The position numbers and the translations under genes were made by a program. Below the pieces are notes generated by a model that saw only the letters and a list, made by a program, of their open reading frames with translations, ran no database searches and was not told the DNA's origin. From Azorhizobium caulinodans ORS 571 (GTDB taxonomy: Bacteria; Pseudomonadota; Alphaproteobacteria; Rhizobiales; Xanthobacteraceae): a stretch of 64,000 nt of DNA. Positions within the stretch are counted from its first letter, which is position 1. Every line of letters starts with the position of its first letter. Below, in pieces: positions 54,626 to 64,000 of this stretch. The stretch is from the NCBI RefSeq assembly GCF_000010525.1, contig NC_009937.1, positions 3,725,501 through 3,789,500 on the forward strand, written 5' to 3'.

Positions 54626-56812
54626 TCAGCTCACGTTGAGATCCACATTCTTCAACGGCAGCTGCCGCACCCGCTTGCCGGTCGCGGCGTAGATGGCGTT
54701 CAGCACCGCCGGCGCCGCAACCGCGATCGTGGGCTCGCCGACACCGCCCCAGAAGCCGCCGGACGGCATGGAGATCACCTCAACCTCCGGCATCTCGTCG
54801 AGCCGCATGACGTTGTAGGTGTCGAAATTCTCCTGCTCGATGCGCCCGTCCTTCACGGTGCACTCACCGTAGAGCATGGCGGAGAGCCCGTAGACGAACG
54901 AGCCGGCCACCTGCGCCTCCACCTGCTGCGGATTGACCACATAACCGGGATCGGTGGCAGCCACGATGCGGTGGATGCGCAACTGTCCTTTCGTGACCGA
55001 GACCTCGGCGGCAGCGGCCACGTAGCTGCCGAAGCCCATGATCTGCGCCAGACCACGGGCGCGTCCCGCCGCCGGCTTCTCGCCCCAGCCGATGCCCCTG
55101 GCGGCGGCCTCCAGGACAGCAAGGTGCTTAGGATGGTTCTTCATGAGCCTGCGGCGGAACTCCAGCGGGTCCTGCCGCGCGGCATGGGCCAGCTCGTCGA
55201 TGAAGCTCTCCATATAGACCGCATTCTGATTGAGGTTCACGCCCCGCCAGAAGCCCGGCCGGATGTGCGGATTGCGCATCGCGTAATCGATCAGAATGTT
55301 GGGAATGGTGTAGCCGAGGCGCCCTTCCGGCCCGTCGGGAAGCAGCCCCTGATAGACCAGAGGATCGCCATTATTGCCCACCAGAGACGGTATGGCATAG
55401 CTGGCGATGGACTGGCCGGAGATGCGCATGTGCAGCGCCTCCACATTGCCCTGCCCGTCCAGCGTCGCCCGGAAGCGGGCCTGGGTGACCGGATGGAAGC
55501 GCCCCTGAAGCATGTCCTCTTCCCGGGTCCACATCATCTTCACCGGGACGCCCGGTACCTGCTTCGCGATCAGGGTGGCGATGCGCAGATAGTCCGTCGC
55601 GAGACGTCGCCCGAAGCTGCCGCCGATGCGCATGACATTGACTTCGCATTTATCCGGCGAAAGACCGGCGGCGGTGGCAAGCGTGGCGTGCGCCGCCTCG
55701 GGCGACTGGGTGGGCGCCCAGGCCTCGCAGCGGTCGGCCGTCCAGCGCACGGTCGCGCTCAACACCTCCATGGGGGCATGGTTCTGATAGGGGAAACCAT
55801 AGTCCGCTTCGATGACGCGGCTCGCCTTGCCGAGCACGGCCTTGGCATCCCCAGCCTTGTGTCCGACAAAGGCGTCGGGCGCAGAAAGTCCCTCGCGCAG
55901 CGTCGCGGCGATGGTGGCACTGGAGACCTTGGCGTTCGGTCCCTCGTCCCACTGGATCGGCAGAGCATCGAGTGCGGTCTTGGCCCGCCAGAAGGTGTCG
56001 GCCACCACCGCCACCGTCTCGTCATCCACCTTCAGCACATGCTTGACGCCGCGCATGCCCGAAACGGCGGCCGCGTCGAAGCTCTTGACCTTGCCCCCCT
56101 GAACGGGACAGGCCTTGGGGATCGCCACCAGCATGCCGGGCATGCGGATGTCCATGCCATAGACCAGCGAGCCGTTGAGCTTGTCCAGCGTGTCGAGACG
56201 CTTCAGCGGCTTGCCGGCGATGGTCCAGTCCTTCGGATCCTTCAGCGGCACATCGGCCGGCACGGGAACCGCATTGGCTGCCGTTGCAACCGCCCCATAG
56301 GTGATGGTGCGCCCGCTGGCGGCGTGAGTGATGACGCCCTTGGCAGCCCGGCACTGCGCCGCCGGCACGTTCCAGCTCCGAGCGGCCGCTTCCACCAGCA
56401 TGGCACGCGCCTGCGCGCCTCCGAGCCGCAGATAATCGTGCGAGCCGCGGATGGAGCGCGAGCCGCCTGTCTGCTGCGAGCGCCAGGCATTGCCCCGGCT
56501 CTTGTTGCTGCCGGGATTGACGAGCTCGAAGCGCACCTTGTCCCAGTCGCAGTCAAGTTCCTCGGCCACCAGTTGGGCAAGGCCGGTCAAGGCCCCCTGC
56601 CCCATCTCGATGCGGGCGATGCGGATGATGACCGTCTCGTCGGGCTGCACCACCACCCAGGCGTTGACCTCGTTCGGGGCCGTCTGGGCAAGGGCCGGCT
56701 TCAGCGCCGGGAAGCTGAAGCCGAAGGTGAAGGCACCGGCCGCCACCGCGCCGCCGCGCAGGAACCCGCGCCGGCTGAGGGCCGAGGAGGAGATCTGGGA
56801 AGAATGCGTCAT
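54626..56812 (-). CDS. molybdopterin-binding large subunit, isoquinoline 1-oxidoreductase/aldehyde dehydrogenase family
   Basis: A 728-residue xanthine-oxidase-family subunit from ATG 56812 with a Tat signal (S-R-R-G-F-L-R-G-G). Motifs: I-E-M-G-Q-G, G-G-S-F-G-R-R, and the active-site glutamate in G-V-G-E-P-T-I-A near the C-terminus. It oxidises an N-heterocycle or aldehyde by hydroxylation; the substrate is unknown. The enzyme sits in the periplasm with the 2Fe-2S subunit, encoded immediately upstream, and passes electrons to the cytochrome c of the same operon. Confidence 0.92.
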   Translation of the reverse strand: MTHSSQISSSALSRRGFLRGGAVAAGAFTFGFSFPALKPALAQTAPNEVNAWVVVQPDETVIIRIARIEMGQGALTGLAQLVAEELDCDWDKVRFELVNPGSNKSRGNAWRSQQTGGSRSIRGSHDYLRLGGAQARAMLVEAAARSWNVPAAQCRAAKGVITHAASGRTITYGAVATAANAVPVPADVPLKDPKDWTIAGKPLKRLDTLDKLNGSLVYGMDIRMPGMLVAIPKACPVQGGKVKSFDAAAVSGMRGVKHVLKVDDETVAVVADTFWRAKTALDALPIQWDEGPNAKVSSATIAATLREGLSAPDAFVGHKAGDAKAVLGKASRVIEADYGFPYQNHAPMEVLSATVRWTADRCEAWAPTQSPEAAHATLATAAGLSPDKCEVNVMRIGGSFGRRLATDYLRIATLIAKQVPGVPVKMMWTREEDMLQGRFHPVTQARFRATLDGQGNVEALHMRISGQSIASYAIPSLVGNNGDPLVYQGLLPDGPEGRLGYTIPNILIDYAMRNPHIRPGFWRGVNLNQNAVYMESFIDELAHAARQDPLEFRRRLMKNHPKHLAVLEAAARGIGWGEKPAAGRARGLAQIMGFGSYVAAAAEVSVTKGQLRIHRIVAATDPGYVVNPQQVEAQVAGSFVYGLSAMLYGECTVKDGRIEQENFDTYNVMRLDEMPEVEVISMPSGGFWGGVGEPTIAVAAPAVLNAIYAATGKRVRQLPLKNVDLNVS

Positions 56813-56822
56813 GACGGCCTCC

Positions 56823-57290
56823 TCACCCCCGGTTGGATGCCATGCGGGCAGCGGCGAGCTTGGTGCCGGCGAGCACGCGCCCATAGGTCCCGCAACGGCA
56901 GATATTGGTGATCTCCGAGCGGATGTCCTCGTCGCTCGGGCTGGGGTTCTGCGCCAGCAGCGCGGAGACGGCCATGATCATGCCCACCTGGCAGTAGCCG
57001 CACTGGGCGACGTCGAGCTCCGCCCAGGCCAGTTGCACCGGGTGCGGCTTCTCCGCCCCGAGCCCCTCGATGGTCACGATCTTCTGTCCCGGCTCAACGG
57101 CACTGACAGGCACCGAGCAGGAGCGGGTGGCAACCCCGTCCAGATGGACGGTGCAGGCGCCGCACTGCGCAACGCCGCAGCCATATTTGGTGCCTGTGAG
57201 ACCCACGTGGTCGCGCAGGGCCCAGAGCAGGGGCGTATCCTCCTCCACGTCGATCTCGAAATCCCGACCATTGACGTTCAGCTTGGCCAT
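56823..57290 (-). CDS. (2Fe-2S)-binding small subunit of molybdenum hydroxylase
   Basis: A 155-residue protein with the plant-type ferredoxin cluster C-G-V-A-Q-C-G-A-C (first 2Fe-2S) and the C-terminal cluster C-G-Y-C-Q-V-G ... C-R-C-G. It pairs with the molybdopterin subunit 10 bp downstream. It has no own signal peptide; it should be exported together with the Tat-targeted partner, as in related enzymes. Confidence 0.95.
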   Translation of the reverse strand: MAKLNVNGRDFEIDVEEDTPLLWALRDHVGLTGTKYGCGVAQCGACTVHLDGVATRSCSVPVSAVEPGQKIVTIEGLGAEKPHPVQLAWAELDVAQCGYCQVGMIMAVSALLAQNPSPSDEDIRSEITNICRCGTYGRVLAGTKLAAARMASNRG

Positions 57291-57324
57291 CGTCTGCTCC
57301 CGGTCTGGTTATGCTGTTCCAGGC

Positions 57325-57711
57325 TCACTTCGGCTGCGAAAGGGTCTGCAGGTAGCCGGTGATCGCGGCGCGGTCCGCGGCGCTCGTCACCGAAACCGTC
57401 ATGGTCGTGCCGGGCACCATCGCGCGCGGATTAGCGAGATACGTGTCCAACTGCGCCGCATCCCAGGTCACATCGAGTGCCCTCATACCTTGCGAATAGC
57501 GGGCGCCTTCGAGGCTGCCCGCCTTGCGGCCGATAACCCCGCTCAGGCTCGGGCCGATCCGGTTCTGGCCGGATTCGACGGCGTGGCACGACGCACAGCG
57601 CGCGCGGAACAGGCGTTCGCCGGCGGCAGCATCCTGCGCATGGGCCGCGCCTCCCGTTCCCAGCAGTGTCAGGGCAAGGCACATGATCAGGGGCGTCTGC
57701 CGAAAGGCCAT
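57325..57711 (-). CDS. class I cytochrome c
   Basis: A 128-residue periplasmic protein. It has a signal peptide ending A-H-A (about residue 25), the haem motif C-A-S-C-H, and likely methionine ligand in A-M-V-P-G-T-T-M. It is the first gene of the molybdenum hydroxylase operon, 34 bp before the 2Fe-2S gene, and so the probable electron acceptor. Confidence 0.92.
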   Translation of the reverse strand: MAFRQTPLIMCLALTLLGTGGAAHAQDAAAGERLFRARCASCHAVESGQNRIGPSLSGVIGRKAGSLEGARYSQGMRALDVTWDAAQLDTYLANPRAMVPGTTMTVSVTSAADRAAITGYLQTLSQPK

Positions 57712-57951
57712 TCCGTCTCCTAAGGTTACGTCGATGGGGCTGCATCAGGGATGAACGAATGCGTGATCGGCCGGTGACCCCGGCGATCACGCAAGGCCGA
57801 GCCCACGGGTGTCTGTGTCGGGGCGCGGCCTATCAGGGTGAGCTGAAGCGTCACTCTAACCTTGCGTCGGCACGGCGATTAGGGCGGCGGGGCGGAATGG
57901 GCCTATGAGCACCGCTCAACAATGAGGTGCCCCCGGCCGCCGCCATTCAGT

Positions 57952-59148
57952 TCAGGCCGAGGCGCGCGCGACGCCCGCCGTGCGCCAGGCCAGAAGCGCC
58001 GCCAGCACCAGCAGGACAACCGCCGTACCGAAGGTGGCGTCGTATCCACGGAGATCGAACAGCAAGCCGCCGACCGTCGCGCCAAGGGTGATGGCGAGCT
58101 GGACGACCGCCACCATGAGCCCGCCACCCGCCTCCGCATCCTGCGGGAGGGTACGCGACAGCCAGATCCACCAGCCGACAGGCGCCGCCGTGCTGAGGAA
58201 GCCCCAGCCGGCGAGCAGGAGCGCCGTCGCGAGGGGGCTCCCGCCGAACAGCGTCAGCGCGAGCCCGATACCGCCCATGAGCGCCGGGATGACGACGAGC
58301 GTGCCGTAGAGGCTACGCCTCAGTGCAGCCCCGATCAGACTGGTGCCGACGAAGCCGGTGACGCCCATGACCAGCAGAATGAGCGAGAGCGTCGGCACGT
58401 TCACGCGCGTCACCGCCTCCAGGAATGGGCGCAGATAGGTGAACAGGGTGAACTGCCCCATGAAGAAGAGGCTGACCGCCGCCATGCCCCATCCAACCAC
58501 CGGCCACCACACCAGCCGGAACGCACCGGGGGCGGCAGGCCGCCGCTCCACCGGCAGCGTCGGCAGGCTGGCCAGCAGCCAGAGGAACACCAGAACGGCT
58601 ACGGGGACGACGCAGAAGAATGCGCCGCGCCAGCCGATCAGACCGCCGAGGAAACTCCCCATGGGCGCAGCGACCACCGTCGCGAGGGCATTGCCGCCGT
58701 TCAGGATCGCGAGCGCGCGAGGCACCTGCGCTTCAGGGACCAGACGCATGGCGGTGGCGGCGGACATGGACCAGAAGCCGCCGATGACGACCCCGATCAG
58801 CGCACGCCCGGCCATCAGCACCGCGTAATTGGGCGCGGCCGCGACAATGGCGCCCGACGCGATCATCAAGCCCGTGAGCGCGAGCAACAGCACTTTTCGG
58901 TCGAGGCTTCCGGCAAGGGACGCGATGAACAGGCTGGTGAGCACCGCAAAGGCGCCAGAAACCGAAATCGCCTGTCCGGCCTGTCCTTCGGAGATGCCGA
59001 GATCGGCGGAGATGGGCGTGAGCAGGCTCACCGGCATGAATTCGGAGGCGATGAGGGCGAAGGCACACAAGGCGAGCGCGAGCACCGCGCCCCAGGCGGC
59101 GGTGCCGCGTTGCACGACGGCGAGATCCGGCTTGGAGGATGTAAGCAT
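57952..59148 (-). CDS. MFS transporter (arabinose-efflux/DHA1 type)
   Basis: A 398-residue inner-membrane protein with about twelve helices. It shows S-E-F-M-P-V-S-L-L in the first helix region and G-R-A-L-I-G-V-V-I-G-G-F-W, typical of the AraJ/SotB-like DHA1 group. It likely exports sugars or drugs. It is a single gene with no functional link to its neighbours. Confidence 0.87.
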   Translation of the reverse strand: MLTSSKPDLAVVQRGTAAWGAVLALALCAFALIASEFMPVSLLTPISADLGISEGQAGQAISVSGAFAVLTSLFIASLAGSLDRKVLLLALTGLMIASGAIVAAAPNYAVLMAGRALIGVVIGGFWSMSAATAMRLVPEAQVPRALAILNGGNALATVVAAPMGSFLGGLIGWRGAFFCVVPVAVLVFLWLLASLPTLPVERRPAAPGAFRLVWWPVVGWGMAAVSLFFMGQFTLFTYLRPFLEAVTRVNVPTLSLILLVMGVTGFVGTSLIGAALRRSLYGTLVVIPALMGGIGLALTLFGGSPLATALLLAGWGFLSTAAPVGWWIWLSRTLPQDAEAGGGLMVAVVQLAITLGATVGGLLFDLRGYDATFGTAVVLLVLAALLAWRTAGVARASA

Positions 59149-59458
59149 GAGCGTCCGTTCCGCGTCCCGCCCGGGGCGCGCGTCCCCCGCCCCCCGAACC
59201 CGGGTTCAAGGGCGAGCGGCACGCACCGACGTGCGTCAGAGCTGGGATGTCGGTTGTCTGAGTGAGGCTGGCGCCAAGGCCTGAAGGATCAGGCCGGCAC
59301 CGGAGGCGCAAAGCTAACGCGCCGCCTCATGGCCGGGTAGCCGGCCGCCATCGCATGAAGCGGTGAACCCGGCTCATCAATGCAAGACCGCTGAACGGCG
59401 ACCACGCTTCGTCCAGCCTCACCGGAAGGCGCACCCTGCTGCGGGCGCGCCCCTTCGC
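59149..59458. other. intergenic region
   Basis: 310 bp between the MFS gene start and the dehydratase stop. It holds the MFS promoter region, but I see no clear promoter boxes, gene or RNA in it. Confidence 0.4.
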
Positions 59459-60982
59459 TCACATCACCGCGCCGAGCTGCCAGGGCACGAATTCGTTTCG
59501 GCCATAGCCGAGCAGTTCGGACTTGGAGCGAGTGCCGGAAGCGACATCGAGCACCGTCTGGAAGATCTCCCGGCCCTTCTCCTCAATGCTGACGCCTTCA
59601 AGGACATCACCGCAGTTGAGGTCCATGTCTTCTTCCATCCGGCGATAGAGATCGCTGTTGGTGGCCAGCTTGATGGAGGGCGTGGGCTTACAGCCATAGG
59701 CCGAGCCACGGCCGGTAGTGAAGCACAGCACGTTCGCCCCACCCGCCACCTGCCCGGTGGCGGCCACCGGATCGTAGCCGGGCGTGTCCATATAAACGAA
59801 GCCCTTGCGGTCGATCCGCTCGGCATAGCGATAGACGCCGCGCAGGGTGGAAGTGCCGCCCTTCGCCACCGCACCCAATGACTTTTCAAGAATGGTGGTG
59901 AGGCCGCCGGCCTTGTTGCCGGGGGACGGATTGTTGTTCAGCTCGCCACCGGCGCGGGCGGCATAGTCCGTCCACCAGTCGATGAGATCGACGATCTTGC
60001 GACCCACCGCCTCGCTCTCGGCCCTGCGGGTAAGCAGATGCTCGGCACCGAAGATTTCCGGCGTCTCGGAAAGGATGGCCGTGCCGCCCTGCCGCACCAG
60101 AATATCCACCGCCGCCCCCAGCGCGGGATTGGCGGTGAGGCCGGAATAGCCGTCCGAGCCGCCGCATTGGAGCGCCAGCATCAGCTCGGAGGCCGCCACC
60201 GTCTGCCGCCGGGATGAATTGGCGAAGGCCAGCATCTCCTTCACCCGCGCGACGCCGGCCGCCACGGACTTTCGAGTGCCGCCGCTCTCCTGGATCGTCA
60301 GACTCTGGAAATGCTCCCCCTCAACGATGCCATAGGCCTCCTTGAGACGCGGGATCTGGAACACCTCGCAACCAAGGCCGATAACCAGCACGGCCGCAAA
60401 ATTGGGATGGGTGGCATAGCCCCACTGGGTGCGGGCGAGGATGTCGAACTCCTCCCCCTTGCTGCCCATGCCGCAGCCGGTGCCGTGGGTGAACGGCACC
60501 ACGCCGTCGATGTTGGGATAATCCGCGAGGATGCCGGAGCGCGTCACCTCATCCGCAATGTAGTCCGCCACGGTGGCCGAGCAGTTCACCGAGCTGAGGA
60601 TGCCGATGTAGTTGCGCGTGCCCGCGCGGCCATCGGCCCGGCGGAAGCCCTCGAAGGTGGCGGGCATCTCGCCCGGCAGCAGGCCTTCGGGCGCGCGGGC
60701 CTCCGAGGCGAAGGCATAATCGCGCTCGAAGTCCTGCAGCATCACATTGTGTTCATGCACCCATTCGCCCGGCGCGATGTCCGTCCTGGCGAAGGCGATG
60801 ACCTGCCCGAACTTGCGCACCGGCGCCCCGGCGGGAATGGGGGCGGCCGCGATCTTGTGGCCGCGGGGCACGGGCCCCGCCGCCGTCAGGCCGCCAGCCA
60901 GCGCCGCGCCCCGAGCAACGGTATCGAGGACGATGACGACATTGTCCGTCTCGTGGAGACGCAGCGTGCGCGGGCTGGACAT
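59459..60982 (-). CDS. UxaA-family altronate/galactarate-type dehydratase
   Basis: A 507-residue iron-dependent dehydratase with an N-terminal SAF-like domain (about 1-100; H-K-I-A, G-E-W-V-H-E-H-N) and the C-terminal catalytic domain (G-T-R-N-Y-I-G-I-L-S-S-V-N-C, T-H-G-T-G-C-G-M, L-A-L-Q-C-G-G-S-D-G-Y-S-G, conserved cysteines). Family members dehydrate aldonic or aldaric acids to 2-keto-3-deoxy products. With the dehydrogenase upstream it suggests an L-gulonate/L-galactonate or similar route. Confidence 0.9.
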   Translation of the reverse strand: MSSPRTLRLHETDNVVIVLDTVARGAALAGGLTAAGPVPRGHKIAAAPIPAGAPVRKFGQVIAFARTDIAPGEWVHEHNVMLQDFERDYAFASEARAPEGLLPGEMPATFEGFRRADGRAGTRNYIGILSSVNCSATVADYIADEVTRSGILADYPNIDGVVPFTHGTGCGMGSKGEEFDILARTQWGYATHPNFAAVLVIGLGCEVFQIPRLKEAYGIVEGEHFQSLTIQESGGTRKSVAAGVARVKEMLAFANSSRRQTVAASELMLALQCGGSDGYSGLTANPALGAAVDILVRQGGTAILSETPEIFGAEHLLTRRAESEAVGRKIVDLIDWWTDYAARAGGELNNNPSPGNKAGGLTTILEKSLGAVAKGGTSTLRGVYRYAERIDRKGFVYMDTPGYDPVAATGQVAGGANVLCFTTGRGSAYGCKPTPSIKLATNSDLYRRMEEDMDLNCGDVLEGVSIEEKGREIFQTVLDVASGTRSKSELLGYGRNEFVPWQLGAVM

Positions 60983-60991
60983 GAAGAAACC

Positions 60992-62002
60992 TCAGACTTC
61001 CAGGATCGCCTTGATGACCCCGGCCTCCGGCCGCAGCCACTCCTGGAACAAAGCGGGCGCGTCGGAGAGCGCGCCGCGATGGGTGTTGAGCGCGCGGGTG
61101 GGCACCTTGCCCGCCTCCATCTGGCGCACCACCTCGGCGAAATCGTCAGGCTGGGCGTTGCGGCTGGCGAAGAGCGTGGTTTCCCGCTTGTGGAACTCCG
61201 GATCGGAGAAGGTGATGTCCTGCCGCACCACGCTCACCAGCACATAGCGGCCCGCATGGGCGACGAAGCCGAAGCCGCGCTGCATGGCGCCCGCATGGCC
61301 GGTGGCGTCGATCACCACATCATAGAAATCGCCGCCCGTGATGCCGCGCGCCACGTCTTCCGCGCCCGCATCGGCGATGAGCAGATGGTTCGCGCCCAGC
61401 GCGTCCCTGGTGAAGTTCAGGCGATCCTCGCGGGTGTCCATCACGGACACCTCGGCGCCCCGCGCCTTGGCGAAGATGATGGCGGACATGCCGATGGGCC
61501 CGGCGCCCACCACCAGGACCTTGTCCTGCGCCGTGATGCTGCCGCGCTTCACGCCATGGGCGCCGATGGCGAGGAACTCGATCATCGCCGCGTCATCGAG
61601 CGAGGCCGAGCCCGCCGGAATGACATTCTGCTCCGGCACGCAGAGGAACTCCGCCATGCCGCCATCCCTGTGCACGCCGAGCACGGCGATGTTCTGACAG
61701 GCATTGGTCACGCCCTTGCGGCAGGCCACACACTTTCCGCAGGAGAGGTAGGGCACGATATAGACGTTCTCCCCCCTGGTGAGACGGCTGCCTTCCGGCG
61801 CCTGCTCCACCGTGCCGGAGAGCTCGTGGCCCATCACGCGGGGATATTCGAGGAAGGGATGCTTGCCCTGGAAGATATGGAAATCCGTGCCGCAGATGCC
61901 CACGCGCCGGATGCGTACCAGCACCTCGCCGGGACCCGGAACGGGCTCGGGACGGCTGATCACCGACAGGCGGCCGGGTTCTTCGCAGAGTAACGCCTTC
62001 AT
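60992..62002 (-). CDS. zinc-dependent sugar-acid dehydrogenase (L-galactonate/L-gulonate 5-dehydrogenase-like)
   Basis: A 336-residue MDR enzyme: catalytic zinc C in C-G-T-D-F-H and G-H-E; structural zinc C-G-K-C-V-A-C-R-K-G-V-T-N-A-C; NAD-binding G-A-G-P-I-G-M. It resembles LgoD-type enzymes that oxidise sugar acids at C5, feeding a UxaA-like dehydratase. It lies 9 bp upstream of that gene, so the two reactions are probably consecutive. The exact substrate is inferred. Confidence 0.88.
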   Translation of the reverse strand: MKALLCEEPGRLSVISRPEPVPGPGEVLVRIRRVGICGTDFHIFQGKHPFLEYPRVMGHELSGTVEQAPEGSRLTRGENVYIVPYLSCGKCVACRKGVTNACQNIAVLGVHRDGGMAEFLCVPEQNVIPAGSASLDDAAMIEFLAIGAHGVKRGSITAQDKVLVVGAGPIGMSAIIFAKARGAEVSVMDTREDRLNFTRDALGANHLLIADAGAEDVARGITGGDFYDVVIDATGHAGAMQRGFGFVAHAGRYVLVSVVRQDITFSDPEFHKRETTLFASRNAQPDDFAEVVRQMEAGKVPTRALNTHRGALSDAPALFQEWLRPEAGVIKAILEV

Positions 62003-62067
62003 CGTCCAGGTCTTTCCTGAAATGGAACAGGGCGGCGGCCCGGTGGAGACCGGGCCGCCTCGTCAAA

Positions 62068-62871
62068 TCACTTCAACATGTCTTCCGGCAGCGAGGTCCC
62101 GTTGTAGCGGGTGTAGATCTCGTTCAGCTTGCCGTTCTTCAGGTTGGTGGCGATCACCTTGTTGACCGCCTCCCGCAGCGCATCGTCGCCCTTGCGCAGA
62201 CCGGCCGCATAGGGGTTGGTCTTGAGCACCAGCTTGATTTCCAGCGGATCGTTGGGACGGCGCGCATTCACCGCCGCCATCACCTGCGGCGAGGAGGCCA
62301 TGATGTTCACCTGGCCGGACACCAGCGCGGTGATGAGGGTCGCGTCGTCGTCATAGCGCACCATCTCGGCGCCCTGCGCCTGGGTGGTGGCTTCCTTGTC
62401 GTTGCTGGAGCCGCGGGTGGTGCCGAGGCGCTTGCCCACGAGGTCCTTCAGATCCTTGACGGCAACGCTCTTGGGCGCGGCGACGACGATCTGGATCACG
62501 CCGTAGGGATCGGAGAAGTCGATCACCTTCTTGCGCTCGTCGGTAACGCTGAACGAGGCCATCACCAGATCCGCCTTGCCGGTGAGCAGGAAGGGGATGC
62601 GGTTGGGGCTCGTGACCTGCACGATCTCCAGCGGGAAGCCGAGATCGGCGGCGATGAGCTTGGCGCTCTCCACATCCGAGCCGGTGGGCTGCATGTTGGC
62701 ATCGTTCATGCCGAAGGGCGGGGAGCCGAGGTCCACCGCGATTAGGATCTTGCCGCGCTTCTTGATCTCGTCGAGCGTGTCGGCGCGGGCCGGCAGGGCA
62801 AAGCTGCCCATGGCCGCAAGGCCGGCGGCCCCGGCGAGAAAGGCGCGACGGCCGATGTTCAGGCGCTCCAT
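62068..62871 (-). CDS. ABC transporter substrate-binding protein (SBP_bac_3 type)
   Basis: A 267-residue periplasmic protein from ATG 62871 with a twin-arginine signal (G-R-R-A-F-L-A-G-A-A-G, cleavage near A-R-A). It has the polar-amino-acid binding-protein fold: F-G-M-N-D, G-S-D-V-E, A-S-F-S-V-T-D-E-R and R-G-S-S-N-D. Family members bind amino acids, but the operon suggests a sugar acid or related anion. Confidence 0.9.
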   Translation of the reverse strand: MERLNIGRRAFLAGAAGLAAMGSFALPARADTLDEIKKRGKILIAVDLGSPPFGMNDANMQPTGSDVESAKLIAADLGFPLEIVQVTSPNRIPFLLTGKADLVMASFSVTDERKKVIDFSDPYGVIQIVVAAPKSVAVKDLKDLVGKRLGTTRGSSNDKEATTQAQGAEMVRYDDDATLITALVSGQVNIMASSPQVMAAVNARRPNDPLEIKLVLKTNPYAAGLRKGDDALREAVNKVIATNLKNGKLNEIYTRYNGTSLPEDMLK

Positions 62872-62954
62872 GGTTCCATCCCTTCTTGTGTGCTTGGCGT
62901 CGGTTTGAGAGTGGCGTCGGCGTTTTTGGTTATGGCAGGCGCTGGGCCAGCAGG

Positions 62955-63666
<712 letters not shown>

Positions 63667-63683
<17 letters not shown>

Positions 63684-64000
63684 TGAGCTTCCTTTCCAGG
63701 CTGCGGCTCCAGGTCGAGAGCGGATAGCAGAGGACGAAATAGATGCTGGCCACCACGATGAAGATGGTGAACGGCTCGAAGATGGAGTTGTTGACGAGCT
63801 TGCCCGCCTGAGACAGCTCGATGAAGCCCACCACGGAGGCCAGCGACGTGTTCTTCACGATCTGCACCAGGAAGCCCACGGTGGGTGCAGTGGCGATGCG
63901 CATGGCCTGCGGCAGCACCACCTTGGTCATGCGCTGCCAGCGGCTGAGCGACAGGCATTCAGCCGCCTCCCACTGCGTCTTGGGCACGCTCTCGATGCAA
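63667..64000 (-). CDS. amino-acid-type ABC transporter permease (partial, N-terminus beyond right edge)
   Basis: The C-terminal 110 residues of an inner-membrane permease with the EAA loop (E-A-A-E-C-L-S-L-S-R-W-Q-R-M-T-K-V-V-L-P-Q-A) and two helices (I-V-K-N-T-S-L-A-S-V-V-G; F-T-I-F-I-V-V-A-S-I-Y-F). Its frame stays open to the window edge. It is the first visible gene of the sugar-acid operon. Confidence 0.92.

Overview
The window is high-GC DNA that looks like a member of the Hyphomicrobiales (Xanthobacteraceae/Azorhizobium-like alphaproteobacteria). This rests on codon use, QSIGG-repeat autotransporter architecture, a TetR regulator with lysine/alanine-rich tails, an FtsK with a very acidic linker, and Tat-secreted oxidoreductases. 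No marker gene fixes the species, so this is inference.

Left part (1-6.7 kb): a very large glycine-rich autotransporter on the minus strand runs off the left edge (at least 1750 residues, signal peptide at 5251). A divergent winged-helix-type regulator and a dead transposase fragment follow.

Iron region (6.7-28 kb): a nearly complete siderophore locus. It has a FhuC-like ATPase, a FecI sigma factor, a FecR anti-sigma factor, a TonB-dependent receptor with a signalling (STN) domain, a DUF418 membrane protein and a second ECF sigma factor. A minus-strand operon encodes a siderophore N-acyltransferase, a MATE exporter and a PLP lyase-like enzyme. Divergent to it is an overlapping plus-strand operon: MbtH-like protein, C-A-T-TE NRPS, lysine/ornithine N-hydroxylase, substrate-binding protein, fused FhuB-type permease, esterase and Sfp-type phosphopantetheinyl transferase. 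The N-hydroxylase is frameshifted near its end, the condensation domain lacks its catalytic histidine, and the last codons of the PPTase lie in IS-derived DNA, so the pathway may be decaying or modified.

Mobile/defence region (28-40.9 kb): an internally deleted IS481 remnant, an IS630 element and an IS5 (IS427-type) element lie side by side. Next come a PD-(D/E)xK-like nuclease of unrecognised family and, divergently, an XRE regulator, type III methyltransferase (Mod), type III restriction subunit (Res), a 71-residue protein and the N-terminal two thirds or so of an SMC/Rad50-like ATPase. An IS3 element joins that ATPase to the C-terminal part of a large serine recombinase, whose reading frame ends inside the antisense of a tRNA-Arg(CCG) gene. 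This looks like one end of a genomic island inserted at the tRNA.

Right part (41-64 kb): chromosomal genes. These are an FtsK translocase without membrane segments, a TetR regulator with histone-H1-like tails, a glutathione transferase, a small exported protein, a GMC oxidoreductase, a chemoreceptor, an alcohol dehydrogenase, a LysR regulator, a cyclophilin-like exported protein, a cytochrome c/2Fe-2S/molybdopterin oxidoreductase operon and an MFS transporter. The window ends in a sugar-acid operon (ABC permease, ATPase, binding protein, zinc dehydrogenase, UxaA-type dehydratase), with the permease cut by the right edge.
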